Part shown: in pieces, positions 36,206 to 45,012 of the stretch
How positions within the stretch are numbered: the stretch's first letter is position 1
Layout of the letters: every line of letters begins with the position of its first letter
From: Schistosoma mansoni
Taxonomy: Eukaryota; Platyhelminthes; Trematoda; Strigeidida; Schistosomatidae
Length of the DNA stretch: 64,000 nucleotides
Direction of reading: 5' to 3'
Assembly: GCF_000237925.1 (NCBI RefSeq)
Contig: NC_031502.1
Location: 15,674,434-15,738,433, forward strand
The notes under the pieces: model-generated
What the model saw: only the letters and a program-made list of their open reading frames with translations
What the model was told of the DNA's origin: nothing
Database searches by the model: none
Translations under genes and position numbers: made by a program

Positions 36206-39200
36206 TTTGCAAAAGTGTTATATCCCGAAGAGAATTATGAAGGGTAATTGATGAGGACTATTTATGGACAAATATGACATGTATATTTCTTACTGTATAA
36301 CTGTTAAGTAACTAAACTATTCATATTCGTGTCCCTCTTATCATAAGCTTTATTTTGACCTATAGACTATTGTTATACGATTTACCATTCTTGAGTTATC
36401 CCTTTGTCCATTAATTACTGTTCCCCCTATTCACAGCCACCTTTGGCTAAATCTTGTACATGTGTTATTTTCTATTTTATGGTACGATGTGGTCAGTTTG
36501 TTTGGTATATAAATCCAGTATGTTTGAAAATAATGATTCATATTGCAGAGGCTGTTATCGGTGTTTTGGACTTAACTGGCTGGGTTAGGCAGAAAGCAGG
36601 ACTGTTAAGTACTCAAGACTGCTCATACGGTTTTCGTATATCATTGCTCTGATCGATAATACACTGATCTTTAATTGGCAGGGATCATCACGTCATATAT
36701 TAAACAGGACACTCATTCACTCGATATAACAAAAAGTCAAATCAAACTTTGACTAGGACTCAAGGAAATATGACATTTTCGGTTAAATAGAAGAATATAT
36801 AACTTCAACTGGCTAAACAGATATCTTGAGTAATCGAATTCAGATTGGAGCCTAAAAACAAATGTCACAATGGAAAAGGAGCTTGAGACAATGTTATCTT
36901 TAGGTTCTGTAGAATAGATAACGGTTATAGTATAGTATAACGGTTATGGTATAAATAACTGGTCAAATTATATGTAATTCTTAGGGTGTTTCCCCTTCAT
37001 AAAGTCGTATATTCAGTGTATTTCATTTTCACTTGTTTATATAAGTGAATATCATAACGTTATTACCTTACTTATCCCAAATTTCAAACAAACATTACAA
37101 TGTTCAGTATTTCGTTTCCTCTTTTTGTTTCTTATGTCCTTTCGAACTAAACTTAACTGATTACAGTATGTTAAGCTTTTTATAATAATATTACCAATGT
37201 AAATTTAGACCGTTTGCAGCTGATGAAAATCCTCGAAATATGATGAATTCATGTTATTCTGGAAACGCTGTTCTAGCTTGATTTAATTTTATCAATAAAT
37301 CAGAATGTATAAAAGCTGAAATTACAATTCATTGTTCATGTTCACTTTTCACCAATGAAGTTGCTCAATCAGGCACTCTTTGCTAAATTGTATTGAAAAT
37401 TGAATGATTAATTATTAATCAATCATTTAAGTAAACACAGTCTGTAAGACAGTTCTGTGGTCAGAAAACATATTTAACACACCTGAACCCAAGTCACATT
37501 ACCCTAAGTTGGATATCCTACCTAGAGCATTAGTAGCGCGACAGTCCTAGTTAAATGTTGTTTCCTGGTTGAATAAAGGAACGTTTTGCTTACCATAGTT
37601 ATACATTATACTGTAAACATTAGTGACGTTATAACCAAGGGAAACCACGTCTTGGCTACTTAATTACCACCTACTTATAGTTCAATAGGTACTTTATACA
37701 ATAAATAGTTATCACTTGTTTTATTTTATTTTGCACATTTACGTAAGAAAAACAACCATCTCACCGATAAGTAATCAGTAACTTGATTAACTATTTTTAC
37801 TTTGTGTTGATTGGTATCGGTTAGAAAACAGTCACTATTCAAGCCCGTTTGACAGTTTAATTTGTTCTGAGTTTTTATGTAACAGACTACTTTTTCACAC
37901 TTATAACTATCCTTAAAAAAGTGTTGTAGGGCACATTTCATCCTAGTTTAAGGCCAACAACTACGTGTATAGGCTTCCTGAAAGACTTTAATGTTTTATA
38001 GGATAATTGCCTCCGTGAATAATATAGACACAATCAGTACATACATTTACAATAGTCAGTTAACGAAGCACAATCAGGAAACATTGGATGACTACAGAAT
38101 GTATTTTTACTCTTTTTAAGATAAATTTACATTAGTTGTGTGCAGGTTTAACACTACAGGATCACTGACAATTAAATTTAAAAACATTCAAATTCTAGGA
38201 TGTCTAATTTTATCCGAAATTTCGGACGATATTGCCATTCTGCTTACTTGTGAAAGTGCACCTCTAGCTGGGATAGTAATTGGTTTTAACGGATCCTTCT
38301 CCAAATACAGCGTCTGAAAAGCTGTGAAAAAGAAGAGGGTATATGAAATAACTAGTTATTTAAAAAAGGCCTAATGTAGGGACGGATTTTAATGTAAAAC
38401 AATATGAGCGATTTAATAGGTAAGTTCCGTAAATTATGGGAACACTGATACTTATAATGATAAGAATTTACAGTAAATTTCTAGTATCTATGATTGCGAC
38501 AAAATAGCTGAATTAAAGAGGTCAAATTGAGTTTTATTTTAAATCTGGCAATTAGAATTACGTATTTCAATCAGCTGTTATTAAAATAGTTAAATAACAT
38601 ATAGGGAAGTATGGTAATAATCCATCTACAGAACCGTAGTAAAGAAACAGGAAGTCAAGAGAAAGCATCCTAATTACTGTAAAACCTATGGTGATATTGT
38701 TCTATGAACAAGGCAGATTAGTGTGGAAAGCTGGAAACCTACATTAGGACATTCAGATGAAGAATTACGCAGTTAATAGGTATGGAATATGTGTACGTTT
38801 TGTTTAAAAAAAATAATGGTGATATTCGTACACTAAAGACTAATCGTGCTTAATATGCTCTTCAGTTCATGTATAATATCGTGTGGTTCGCGAATTCATG
38901 AACAGAAATTGATTAACAAAAGTCATTATGTAACATACGGTACTGTTGTGGATTGTTTAGATTGTACGAAAAAACAATAAGGGAAATACGATTCAGTAAC
39001 TCGACCAAATCCATAAAGTTCATAAATCCTCAAGTACTTGCTTGAGAAAGTCCCAATAACGTGGAAAGAATGAAGAACTCATTACGTTAACCATTACCCT
39101 TGTTAACTAACCCACGTATGTATTTAAAAGTTCCAAGCCGTTCTGGTCAATTCATTGGTTGTTGATGTCACCAACATTAAAACCGTTATTTATATGAATT

Positions 39201-42200
39201 CAGTAAGACGGCTGAAGAAAAATTTCTCAATGCAAAAGAGGAGACCATAGGATGAATTGTGTGGTGGAACTAAAAGTAGTTTTTCATCCTGATAAAAATC
39301 AATAGATATCAAGATGCTCGATCATACGAGTTTTTCGTCAACCTCACTAAATTTCAGTGTTCATTACAATTTCCAACTACTTATAACATTTCAGCAGTAG
39401 AAGGTATATTATAAAACTATTTAAACCAATAAATAATATATCGGTGGATAAAAATCACCATCACCATTAGTCATGAATGAACCAAGGATGTTTTTAAATC
39501 TATACAAATGTCTAGTCACAATAACCGAAATCAGTTTTCCAGTGTTTAAGAAATGGTTTTAGAAAATAAAATCATTTTTCTTAACCAGAATAAAGTAATA
39601 ATCAGATGGTGGGATAACTTGTTCGATTAATAGTCCTTGGTTAATAACATTGAGACAAATGTTATTTCACGAAACCAGATTCTACGTCTCTTACTATATC
39701 AAGCTTTCATCTGGCGTTGAATATTGTTTCTTCAAGAAATTGTTCATTTAAAACAATTAGTCCCCTTGATAACATTTCGATAATGTAGTATATCACATAG
39801 TTCTGATAATCTTCGTCATCTTATCACATTATCGAAATTGTTCTTTTATTTCATTCATTAAAATATTCGTTAGTGAAAAAGGTTGGATTGGTAACCGAAA
39901 TTACAAGTTACCAGGCATATTTCTTAAAAACAGTTGTTCTTGTCCACTCCTGAACTTTTTCACAGTAACAAAACGTTTTTCATAATCTGTTCATCGTTCG
40001 TTCTGTAAGTGAATTTTTTATACATGCATTAGAATATCTTTACAAAAAACAATCACTTTTTACATACTTACGTGAGTCAACTTCTCTACAAAATTCACGA
40101 TAATTAATGAACTGAGGGTTTGTTGTTGAACGGTAGTAGTTTGCAAGCATTTGAACCTCCTCACGACTTAATTTAGCTTCCTTACCAACAGATGATAGGA
40201 GAGCACATGTGAACTGATTTTCCGTTACTTCATCATGTCTTAATTTATCGTAATCCACAAAAAAGTCCATAACGCGTATACCACGGTTCCGAATAGTAAC
40301 TTTTATGCGATCAATAATCATATGTTGTGATGGAATTAATAAATTATCTTTCTGGAAGACATGATCAATATTTTTATCTTTCTACATAAGGATAAAAGTG
40401 TACAGTATGATACACAAAACAGTATTATTCAGCCACATATACAAGATCCAAGTTCATTTCCAATTTAAAATCATATAAATATGTACGGATTCCACTCAAC
40501 GCTAATCGATACTCTAATATTATTAACAACAAACTAGATATAAAAGGTCATTTTTTAAAGTAACCATATTAGTTTGAGTATGTCCAAAGGAAAATATAAT
40601 TAATAACAACTAACAACAAACCACCAAATTGTAAATCGGATAAGTCTAAAACAAAGACAATGCTTGAGATTTTTAACCAGATAAAAACGAGCTACACTCT
40701 CTTCAGTGGGACAAATTTTGTACTAAGTTGTTCATCGCTTTATATACCTATTTCACCTATTGTGAGTACCTTAGCTGGTAAACATTTATTGTCCTTCAAG
40801 TCCTGAAACACCGAGTTCATGAAACCTTGTTACGTTTGAAACGAACTTTTACTATCATTCCGTCCTTAAAACGTTGACGTAATCCCTTCGAAACTATTTT
40901 TGCAGATTTCGGTTTGTATCATAGTAAATGGTGATTTAATTGTTATTCATTCATAGAAGAGGAATCGATTTCCATAATTTCATCTTTTAATTTGCATAAG
41001 AAACAAGATTTAGTTAATTACTCATAATCTTTATTTAGTAAAACTACAATACTATTGCTAAGACTAAATCAGTAAAAGAAACTAGGCAAGCACGTTGAAA
41101 AAGGTTGATTTATTCTAAATCGACTTTCGTTGAAAACTTTGTACATGGATGGGGTTCGTATTACTTGAGCTAACTAAAACTGGATCATCTCTGGCCCAAG
41201 TGGTAAGCAGTTATTAACCATAAAAGGAAGAAGCTATACAGGAAATGTTACTCAATGTGTGAAGCAAAAACAATTTATATTAAAATGGTTGGAATGCAAG
41301 CATTTGTCTCAATGTCTTTTAATTCACCTCCTTTTTTTCATTTTATTAGTTTGTAACAACTTTGTGTGTGTGTTTAATTCATGTTGGTACATTATGCGCA
41401 AAGAATCAGCTGAAGGGTTTGATTTTATAATGCAAATTATGGAGGTCTAAAACGCTAAGATAATTGTGAATGTGTTCTGGGTAAGCTTACTAATGCACCA
41501 TATGACTGAAACACTTTCTAAAACATTTGACATCATGACTTTGATTAATTGCCGAATTTGGTCTACGAATGCATAGTTTGGTTTTGCAAGTATTTAGGCA
41601 TAATTGATATATAACCTAGCACTGATGTTAATTGGTGCAAATTGTCACGAAATATTGAAAAAAGTGATGAGGCTACGAAGATAAATACTAAAGTAGTAGG
41701 AGTAGTAGCGATTGTACTAATTATAATAGAAATGCTACGCGTGGTGAGTATGATTTCAGCTGAATGATTGAATTCAAAAGATTATAGATGTAAAATAAAT
41801 TTAGAACTCAGTATCTAAAGGAAGATAGCAAATAAACTCATTTATACAATTGTAACCATTTCTGAATTATTTTACGCAGAATTTTATACCGATTGTTGCC
41901 ATAAACACGTAGTTCTCAACCAGGTAGTTTTATATTGGAAGTCTCAATATACGCAAACAGTGCTTCAAAAAAAGTTTTATTCAAGAATCAAAACATGCAC
42001 ATGTCTTCTAATTTCTCTGAACATGCACCACAGTCATCAGGTATTACAGAGGACACTTCTGCCTACCTGGATGATAGCCATTCAGTTTTTCTGGATCTGT
42101 GTTGAAATTTCGTCAGACATCAACCCACCAAGAAATATAAAACTTCTATGACAAGTGATGTTCTCAACACAATCCAACACTTTTGTCTCTACACTAAATT

Positions 42201-45012
42201 TAAAGAATGACCCGAACCAAGCCTAAAACAAAATCTTGAATTTTAAGAGGAATAGAGGCATCTTAAGCATATTTACATTGTTGCTCAAGGCAATCAAAAG
42301 ACCCTGCTTTGATTTGGGTTGTCCATCAAATAATATGTAACTGAAAGTTAGTTGTAAAATCACAATGGTTTGTGAGTTCTACTGAAGACTTGCACTCAAA
42401 GTTCGGATTCATTAGTTGTATATATTAACACGGCCTCTCGCCATGACTATTGAAAAATTACTATCAGTATCAAATTCAATATTTTGGCCTTTTTTCTAGG
42501 CTCAAGTTTGTCCATATCCATAAAGCGCATCCGCAAACACATGAAGTAGTATAGACAAGACGATGGGCTTAAAGATTGAAATTATTCATGTTAATTAAAA
42601 TTTGATTATGAAGTCTTTTCTCTAAAAGTAATGTGCTCACGAACATAGGCTTGAGATTTTATACATATCAATGCCAAGGTTAGGATTTAAAGCTTCAAGA
42701 AAATTCAGCATTAGGTAGAAAGTCAATAATGAAAATACTTTTTGTTACATTCCAATGAGTAGAAAAATTGTATTTCTAACGTTTTGTGGACTAATGTAAG
42801 CCACTTCTTCAGAGTAAATAAATAGCTGAATTAAGGTAATACAAGTTTAAATAGTAAGAAGAAAATAATGCAGAATACTTTTGATACAATCAAAATCATA
42901 GTAGGCCTGAATACGTCATTGTCAAGTTATTCTTGATCAAGGTGGATTTATGTGACTTGTCACTGTATTAATTTGTGTGTCAGAGTGTGGGTATGGAGAA
43001 TATATGCACTTGTAAAGTCAAGTAGTAGGGTTGAAATTAGTGTGTGTGTGTGTGTGTGCGTAGATTGTGTGGACAATAAATAAGGTCAGATGTGGTTGTA
43101 TGGATAAATATTTCAAGTTGAATGAATATTCAGACCTTCTTTCCTACTGAGGGCAGAGTGATCTAGCATTACGTGGAACGCTTCGGCCACTGGCCTCGCT
43201 TTATAGTAGTTAAAGCCTTTCTGAATTATTTTGGTATTTTTAATATTGACTCGGTGGTTATTGAGAAATGTGCTGCTATTGCTGATTTAACCTGTAAAAT
43301 TTCCAATTCTGCAGGATTAATAGGTCGTTTTGTGTACCTTAAGTGTTCCTTGACACGGGCCGGGATCTCACGAGAAGACTCTTCGCTAGCACTGAATCTT
43401 TACAGAAAAGCGATCAGCATCCTTACTTCAGAAAAAGACAAACTGAAATAAAAAGAGAATATAATAAACATCCTACGTTCTAATAGTTGTTTCTACAGAT
43501 TAGGTTGTGACGATTTTGATGCGTTCTATATTGGAAAGTCTTCTGAATAAAATTACTATTTTTGATTAGATTACAAGATCACCTTAAATCAGCAAACTGA
43601 ACGAAGGATCCGCAACACAACGACAAGAAAAGCTAAACTACTCTAATTTGTCCCAGCCCTGCTAACTAGAGGGAGAAGACCTGGCTCAGATGAGGAAAAG
43701 TTCAGAAAGGCTTTAACTACTATAAAGAGAGGCCAGTGGCCGAAGCGTTCCACGTAATGCTAGATCACTCTGCCCTCAGTAGGAAAGAAGGTCTGAATAT
43801 TCATTCAACTTGAAATATTTATCCATACAACCACATCTGACCTTATTTATTGTCCACACAATCTACACACACACACACACACTAATTTCAACCCTACTAC
43901 TTGACTTTACAAGTGCATATATTCTCCATACCCACACTCTGACACACAAATTAATACAGTGACAAGTCACATAAATCCACCTTGATCAAGAATAACTTGA
44001 CATTGACGTATTCAGGCCTACTATGATTTTGATTGTATCAAAAGTATTCTGCATTATTTTCTTCTTACTATTTAAACTTGTATTACCTTAATTCAGCTAT
44101 TTATTTACTCTGAAGAAGTGGCTTACATTAGTCCACAAAACGTTAGAAATACAATTTTTCTACTCATTGGAATGTAACATAATACGTATTTATCGTGGGC
44201 CTAATATATTTACGAAGACTTACTGCAAGTGTCGTGTTGTCTTCCAATGCTTTTTCGTATGAGTCAATCATTTCAATGTCTTTTTCAAAGGCCAGATAGT
44301 CTACAAGACCAGGATTAGTTAGTGATTTATAACACTGAACGAGTGACATCATTTCTTCATCACTGATATCCTTCGGACCAGGAAACCCTCTGAAAAACTA
44401 CGAACATTAGTTAAATTTATGGAAATTTACAAACTTGGCTTTCCGTCACCTCACCTAAGTTATGAACATCGTACTGTTTATAACACTGGCGTATTATATA
44501 ACCTTGGTTACGGATAAATTGATTGATTCTCGAAAGAAGTGCTTTTATGTATTCCAATTTTCCATCATTGTACAGCTTATGCTGTGATTTTGTGCCTACG
44601 CTCGGAGATCTAATCGATTAGCTGTAGTGAAGAAATTACCCGATTGTTTGGAGAACCTTGGATTCCGGGGTTACACTAAAATCATTTTCATCATATTTAC
44701 CTTCTATTTCGCGGACAAATTTCCTCCAGTTAATATACCGATTCTTATCAACCCCATATTTTTTAAATATAAGCTTTTCCTGTGAAACGTCAAGTGGAAC
44801 ACCGATCAAATTTCTTAAAATTCTTAAGAATTGGTTTCCTGGAACTTATGAGTTCATAATTATACTGTATTACCAGTGACATATCCAGACCTTAAGTTAT
44901 CATAATCGTGAAAGTTTTCATCAAATCTGCATCTACGATCTTTTGCAATGTCCCGAATGTAGTTTTCAACAATTTGCACTGTATCCAAAGCCATACGAAA
45001 ATCAAATGTGGT
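22928..45012 (-). CDS. EF-hand-like repeat protein gene, at least 13 exons
   Basis: Exons in transcript order: 45012-44874, 44838-44640, 44609-44435, 44397-44224, 40381-40072, 38321-38248, 35986-35867, 34559-33937 (with a frame problem), 29380-29303, one or more missing, 27249-26955, 25732-25584, 23966-23765, 23179-22928. Borders are GT-AG and phases match wherever neighbours are visible. The protein is built of about eight modules of roughly 110 residues: a basic helix, FxDFDxLRxGxVTxxQFxRxL, an LTxxE helix, a degenerate second half (xVNYxxFxxDV) and, in several, a linker like FQTPNLEKDP. The loops resemble EF-hands, but Gly sits two places later than in a canonical 12-residue loop and the last acidic ligand is usually missing, so calcium binding is doubtful for most. 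Similar EF-hand repeat proteins occur in ciliated eukaryotes; a ciliary role is only a guess. The 5' end is unsettled: an upstream exon is likely, or translation starts inside 45075-45012. Confidence 0.82.
23765..23966 (-). CDS. EF-hand gene exon with LEKDP linker
   Basis: Acceptor TTTTTGCAG; it completes an Arg codon from the 25584 exon (phase 2) and leaves at GTAAGT in phase 0. It encodes DTVDWRAFVNDVETVFQTPN, then LEKDPLIEPSTYKP and an alanine/lysine-rich helix. Confidence 0.8.
25240..25400 (-). mobile_element. Possible tRNA-derived SINE fragment
   Basis: On the minus strand, TGGTTGCTAAGGTACTGG resembles an A-box, followed about 40 bp later by GAGTTCGAATAC, a B-box. No hammerhead is visible. 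This is weak evidence. Confidence 0.35.
25584..25732 (-). CDS. EF-hand gene exon, module 7
   Basis: After TTATTGTAG in phase 0: VYRRSLRLSDWFRDHDKLNH, then GYLQRITFRRCLGVLNL. Leaves at GTACTT in phase 2. The loop is DHDKLNHGYLQ. Confidence 0.8.
26955..27249 (-). CDS. EF-hand gene exon, module 6 second part
   Basis: Starts after TTTAACCTAG needing two bases from a preceding exon that I could not place. LHRGIVTTNNFYQLISMYGF is the loop end and helix, followed by LPAEIDAIISRYANDDGFNY. It ends DTLKAE at a GTATAT donor, phase 0. Confidence 0.75.
27250..28623 (-). other. EF-hand gene intron; a missing exon may lie here
   Basis: An exon carrying FxxFD and ending in phase 2 is needed before 27249. 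The minus-strand frame 28259-27990 has a good GTAAGT donor at about 28070, but its sequence does not match the module, so I did not call it. Confidence 0.35.
28331..28352. repeat. (TA)n microsatellite
   Basis: About 11 TA units in an intron of the EF-hand gene. Confidence 0.85.
28624..28805 (-). repeat. Solo PLE family B tail
   Basis: It matches the left terminal repeat at 19880-20050, including GTACCAGGCACATATAT, TTGCCATACCTCGTTAG and the following GATATAGTACAG. No PLE body is attached in the visible sequence; the first assembly gap begins 270 bp downstream. Confidence 0.7.
29075..29297. other. Assembly gap of 223 N
   Basis: Unknown sequence next to an EF-hand gene exon. Open frames crossing it are artefacts. 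Confidence 0.99.
29303..29380 (-). CDS. EF-hand gene exon at the edge of the gap
   Basis: The acceptor is weak (CATATGGTCAG), but it joins perfectly to the phase-1 end of the 33937 exon, giving VFTLPELEKQPLTRVLPQET. This is the same linker type as FQTPNLEKDP. A GTACA donor lies at 29302, directly next to the gap, so the true 3' border is uncertain. Confidence 0.68.
29590..29632 (-). ncRNA. Hammerhead-like motif in PLE tail
   Basis: On the minus strand CTGAAGA, AGTCC, a 13-base loop, GGAC, GAAAC. Stem II pairs (GTCC/GGAC) and both core boxes are intact. A GUC cleavage triplet is not evident after GAAAC, so stem III and the cleavage site are unclear. PLEs are known to carry hammerhead motifs in their terminal repeats. 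Confidence 0.6.
29761..29804 (-). ncRNA. Hammerhead ribozyme, intact
   Basis: Minus strand: CACTG (stem I), CTGAGGAG, TCC-CATAATA-GGA (stem II), CGAAAC, GGCC, GTC, CAGTG (stem I). Stem I pairs over all 5 bp and all core bases fit the consensus. It is the best-preserved hammerhead in the window and belongs to a SINE whose B-box-like TCGAATCTCGC (29836-29826) is cut by the gap. Confidence 0.88.
29837..30036. other. Assembly gap of 200 N inside an inverted repeat
   Basis: The flanks (29704-29730 and 30037-30063) are inverted copies of each other. The round length of 200 may be a default, so the true size is unknown. Confidence 0.97.
31310..31615 (+). repeat. Inverted tail of PLE family A
   Basis: It mirrors 30265-30065 plus 29671-29583: the segments ACTCATATTATCCTATTTAC and GATTTTGTTATGATTGTTA occur inverted in the left tail. 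Confidence 0.78.
31552..31596 (+). ncRNA. Hammerhead-like motif in inverted PLE tail
   Basis: CTGAAGA, AGTCC, loop, GGAC, GAAACG: the same motif as 29590-29632, on the opposite strand. The core is intact and the cleavage triplet unclear. Confidence 0.6.
32236..32300 (-). ncRNA. Degenerate hammerhead in Smalpha-like SINE remnant
   Basis: Minus strand GGTGACAAGTC, TTAAAT, GAGACGAAATG, then TCCTGGATTCTCCTGCCAGC, which matches the tail downstream of the ribozyme at 11890. The CUGA box reads GUGA and GAAAC reads GAAAT, so it should be inactive. Confidence 0.55.
32600..32730 (+). mobile_element. Smalpha-like SINE remnant
   Basis: TGCCAGGTTCATATACTCC followed by TTGGACCCCAAATCGGACGAAAC recalls the SINE B-box region and hammerhead, with the CTGACGAG box damaged. 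With the minus-strand remnant at 32236-32300 it forms another outward-facing pair about 300 bp apart. Confidence 0.4.
33045..33441 (+). mobile_element. Solo LTR related to the 50868 element
   Basis: Its 3' half aligns with the LTR at 50868-51316: ACACATATACGCTTATATAA against ACACATATATGCTCATATAA, then a TAGTCAAGGTCAACGAGC-like stretch and a final ACTACA. The left border (TGTTACACC) is a guess. No internal region or second LTR is present. Confidence 0.5.
33937..34559 (-). CDS. EF-hand gene exon(s), modules 4 and 5, frame break inside
   Basis: Starts after TTTTTCTAG in phase 0: GSCFSRSITNTQFERVLHFL, LSKEDCRRLCRKF and INYGAFCERIDDWF, then a spacer and LLNRIRHLVLVNRIPLKP. Then the frame must shift to give FHDFDRLRSGYVTRSQFERC and NMVNWIKFVNDVET, ending at GTAATT in phase 1. 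The shift can be explained by a 46-bp GT-AG intron (34183-34138), or by a one-base insertion in GGG at about 34137, which keeps the conserved 21-residue linker. Confidence 0.75.
35867..35986 (-). CDS. EF-hand gene exon, module 4 lead helix
   Basis: After TTTCAACAG, phase 0 on both sides: LLCVLSQEDEDRVSKLVEEI, then QVCEKRILTYPYFQDYDM, ending at GTAAGT. YFQDYDM starts the loop completed by the next exon. Confidence 0.8.
35987..38247 (-). other. EF-hand gene intron with (TA)n tract
   Basis: It holds a (TA)n microsatellite at about 36171-36203. The short frames at 36054-36251, 36404-36652 and 37726-37941 have no coding support. Confidence 0.5.
38248..38321 (-). CDS. EF-hand gene small exon with LEKDP linker
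   Basis: After TTTTTCACAG it completes a Pro codon (phase 1): FQTLYLEKDPLKPITIPARG, then ALSQ and a GTAAGC donor (phase 0). It was found by linker similarity to the 23966 exon, and its phases fit both neighbours. Confidence 0.75.
40072..40381 (-). CDS. EF-hand gene exon, module 3
   Basis: After CTTATGTAG in phase 0: KDKNIDHVFQKDN, RIKVTIRNRGIRVMDFFVDY, DKLRHDEVTENQF, LSREEVQMLANYYRS and NPQFINYREFCREVDS; donor GTAAGT, phase 1. This is a complete module in one exon. Confidence 0.82.
40382..42742 (-). other. EF-hand gene intron, left part
   Basis: Mostly unrecognised AT-rich sequence. Near 42098-42125 a short minus-strand remnant aligns with the LVSDEISARIQ region of the non-LTR element at 22120. 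The frames at 41259 and 41960 are not supported as genes. Confidence 0.45.
42778..42814 (-). ncRNA. Mutated hammerhead-like motif, left PLE tail
   Basis: Minus strand CTGAAGA, AGTGG, loop, CCAC, AAAACG. Stem II has changed by paired substitutions (GTGG/CCAC), but GAAAC reads AAAAC, losing a core G. Confidence 0.5.
43042..43060. repeat. (GT)n tract in left PLE arm
   Basis: Mirrored as (AC)n at about 43867-43883 in the right arm. Confidence 0.85.
44109..44146 (+). ncRNA. Mutated hammerhead-like motif, right PLE tail
   Basis: The same sequence as 42778-42814 on the other strand, with the same AAAAC change, so the mutation predates the pairing or was copied between arms. Confidence 0.5.
44224..44397 (-). 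CDS. EF-hand gene exon, module 2 second part
   Basis: Starts at the TAG acceptor (44398), phase 0: FFRGFPGPKDISDEEMMSLV, then NPGLVDYLAFEKDIEM, ending NTTLA at GTAAGT. The other acceptor 8 bases further (TTTTTCAG) would break the frame. Confidence 0.8.
44435..44609 (-). CDS. EF-hand gene exon, module 2 first part
   Basis: Follows a 30-bp intron and precedes a 37-bp intron. Encodes SPSVGTKSQHKLYNDGKLEY, then LLSRINQFIRNQGY and CYKQYDVHNLGEVTESQ. Confidence 0.78.
44640..44838 (-). CDS. EF-hand gene exon, module 1 second part
   Basis: Follows a 35-bp intron: NQFLRILRNLIGVPLDVSQE, KNRYINWRKFVREIEG, then TPESKVLQTI. Phase 1 in, phase 2 out. An internal GTAAAT after EIEG was rejected because it leads to a stop. 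Confidence 0.8.
44874..45012 (-). CDS. EF-hand gene, first visible exon
   Basis: TTFDFRMALDTVQIVENYIR, then FDENFHDYDNLRSGYVTG, ending at GTAATA in phase 1. An acceptor CGCCTCAG precedes it. The open frame also runs on upstream to an ATG at 45073-45075 with a hydrophobic start (MRFIIFVWLNNFITIVLV), so the true 5' end is open. Confidence 0.7.

Larger units (their letters stand above)
42743..44179. mobile_element. Head-to-head pair of 5'-truncated PLE copies
   Basis: Two arms (42743-43225 and 43701-44179, about 480 bp) are inverted copies with only about three base differences seen. The arms and their edges encode the PLE C-terminus on opposite strands. The right copy reads CDDFDAFYIGKSSE (GIY-YIG) near 43510, then YKERPVAEAFHVMLDHSALS in the arm. 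The left copy, minus strand, reads SSREIPARVKEHLRYTKRP and KSAIAAHFSITT near 43390-43260. Both lack the RT. The pair lies in the intron between the 44224 and 40381 exons. The + frame 43173-43451 is a shadow of the left copy. Confidence 0.82.

Noticed and set aside
43173-43451. 92-residue + strand frame between the PLE arms
   Set aside because: The opposite strand reads as a PLE C-terminus (IPARVKEHL, KSAIAAHFS), so this is a shadow.
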